In this document: piece after piece, positions 5,775 through 5,934 of the stretch
How positions within the stretch are numbered: position 1 is the first letter of the stretch
Layout of the letters: each line of letters begins with the position of its first letter
Source: Candidatus Caenarcanales bacterium
GTDB lineage: Bacteria; Cyanobacteriota; Vampirovibrionia; Caenarcaniphilales; Caenarcanaceae
Assembly (NCBI GenBank): GCA_947489925.1
Contig: CANLFK010000135.1
Location: 1-5,934, forward strand
Reading direction: 5' to 3'
Length of the DNA: 5,934 bases
Notes under the pieces: generated by a model
The model's database searches: none
The model's input: only the letters and a program-made list of their open reading frames with translations
Told to the model about the DNA's origin: nothing
Program-made: the position numbers and the translations under genes

Positions 5775-5934
5775 CCAAATTTCAAAATTATCAGCTTCTT
5801 CATCTTCAGGATTAGCTTTGCGGGTGGCTGTTTGCATTTCTCTTCTGGCTTCTTCTTTCTCTTCAAAAAACTTATTCCAGACCGTAGCAGATTCAATGCT
5901 ATCGCCTTTATGGTCTGTATAAGCTTCACGGACT
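5754..5934 (-). CDS. 3' end of an unrecognised gene running in from the right
   Basis: Reading the minus strand from 5933, 59 codons stay open to a TAA at 5756-5754. The visible C-terminus is highly charged and probably helical: an Glu/Lys/Arg-rich segment (KFFEEKEEARREMQ) is followed by an acidic NPEDEEAD patch and ends in IWLAKGST. It has no cysteine, membrane helix or known motif, and I cannot assign a function. Its last 21 bases overlap the end of the A24-like gene in convergent orientation. Another minus-strand frame is also open here, but it translates to an unlikely Lys/Leu/Ile-rich string. The plus strand gives a Phe-rich shadow, so this frame is the best choice. Confidence 0.6.
   Translation of the reverse strand, partial: VREAYTDHKGDSIESATVWNKFFEEKEEARREMQTATRKANPEDEEADNFEIWLAKGST

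Overview
The window is an AT-rich stretch of a bacterial genome, about one third G+C by eye. It uses the standard code: Trp is TGG and no in-frame TGA interrupts any gene. The only confidently named gene is rsmG. The partial gene before it resembles the LptA/OstA family, which would mean a two-membrane (diderm) cell. The lineage cannot be fixed from this sequence; an uncultured low-GC diderm would fit, but that is inference.

Layout: (1) 1-1721 holds the 3' end of an OstA-like gene and rsmG, 11 bases apart and probably one transcript. (2) 1722-2103 is a long non-coding stretch with a 146-bp palindromic element containing two C5/G5 hairpins, followed by a 34-bp repeat. (3) 2104-4490 is a two-gene cassette of unrecognised proteins. 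The first is a Gly/Ala-rich membrane protein with a Pro/Thr/Gln/Glu-rich tail; the second is a 524-residue acidic protein with several EF-hand/dockerin-like loops. Both have strong Shine-Dalgarno sites, unlike rsmG and the downstream gene. (4) 4491-4760 is non-coding. It carries an inverted copy of the 34-bp repeat, a 40-bp element that can fold into a three-way junction, and a second direct copy of the hairpin repeat. (5) 4761-5774 encodes a polytopic membrane protein resembling prepilin peptidases (family A24), starting at TTG. (6) 5754-5934 on the minus strand is the 3' end of an unrecognised gene that runs in from the right and overlaps the previous gene tail to tail.

The most notable structure is that the two-gene cassette is bracketed by related repeats: an inverted pair at 1930-1963 and 4506-4540, and a direct pair at 1870-1922 and 4622-4675. 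This could mean that the cassette arrived as a unit, or that a dispersed repeat family has colonised both gaps. The second notable point is the A24-like protein. Its two candidate catalytic aspartates lie about 200 residues apart, in what look like two degenerate halves.
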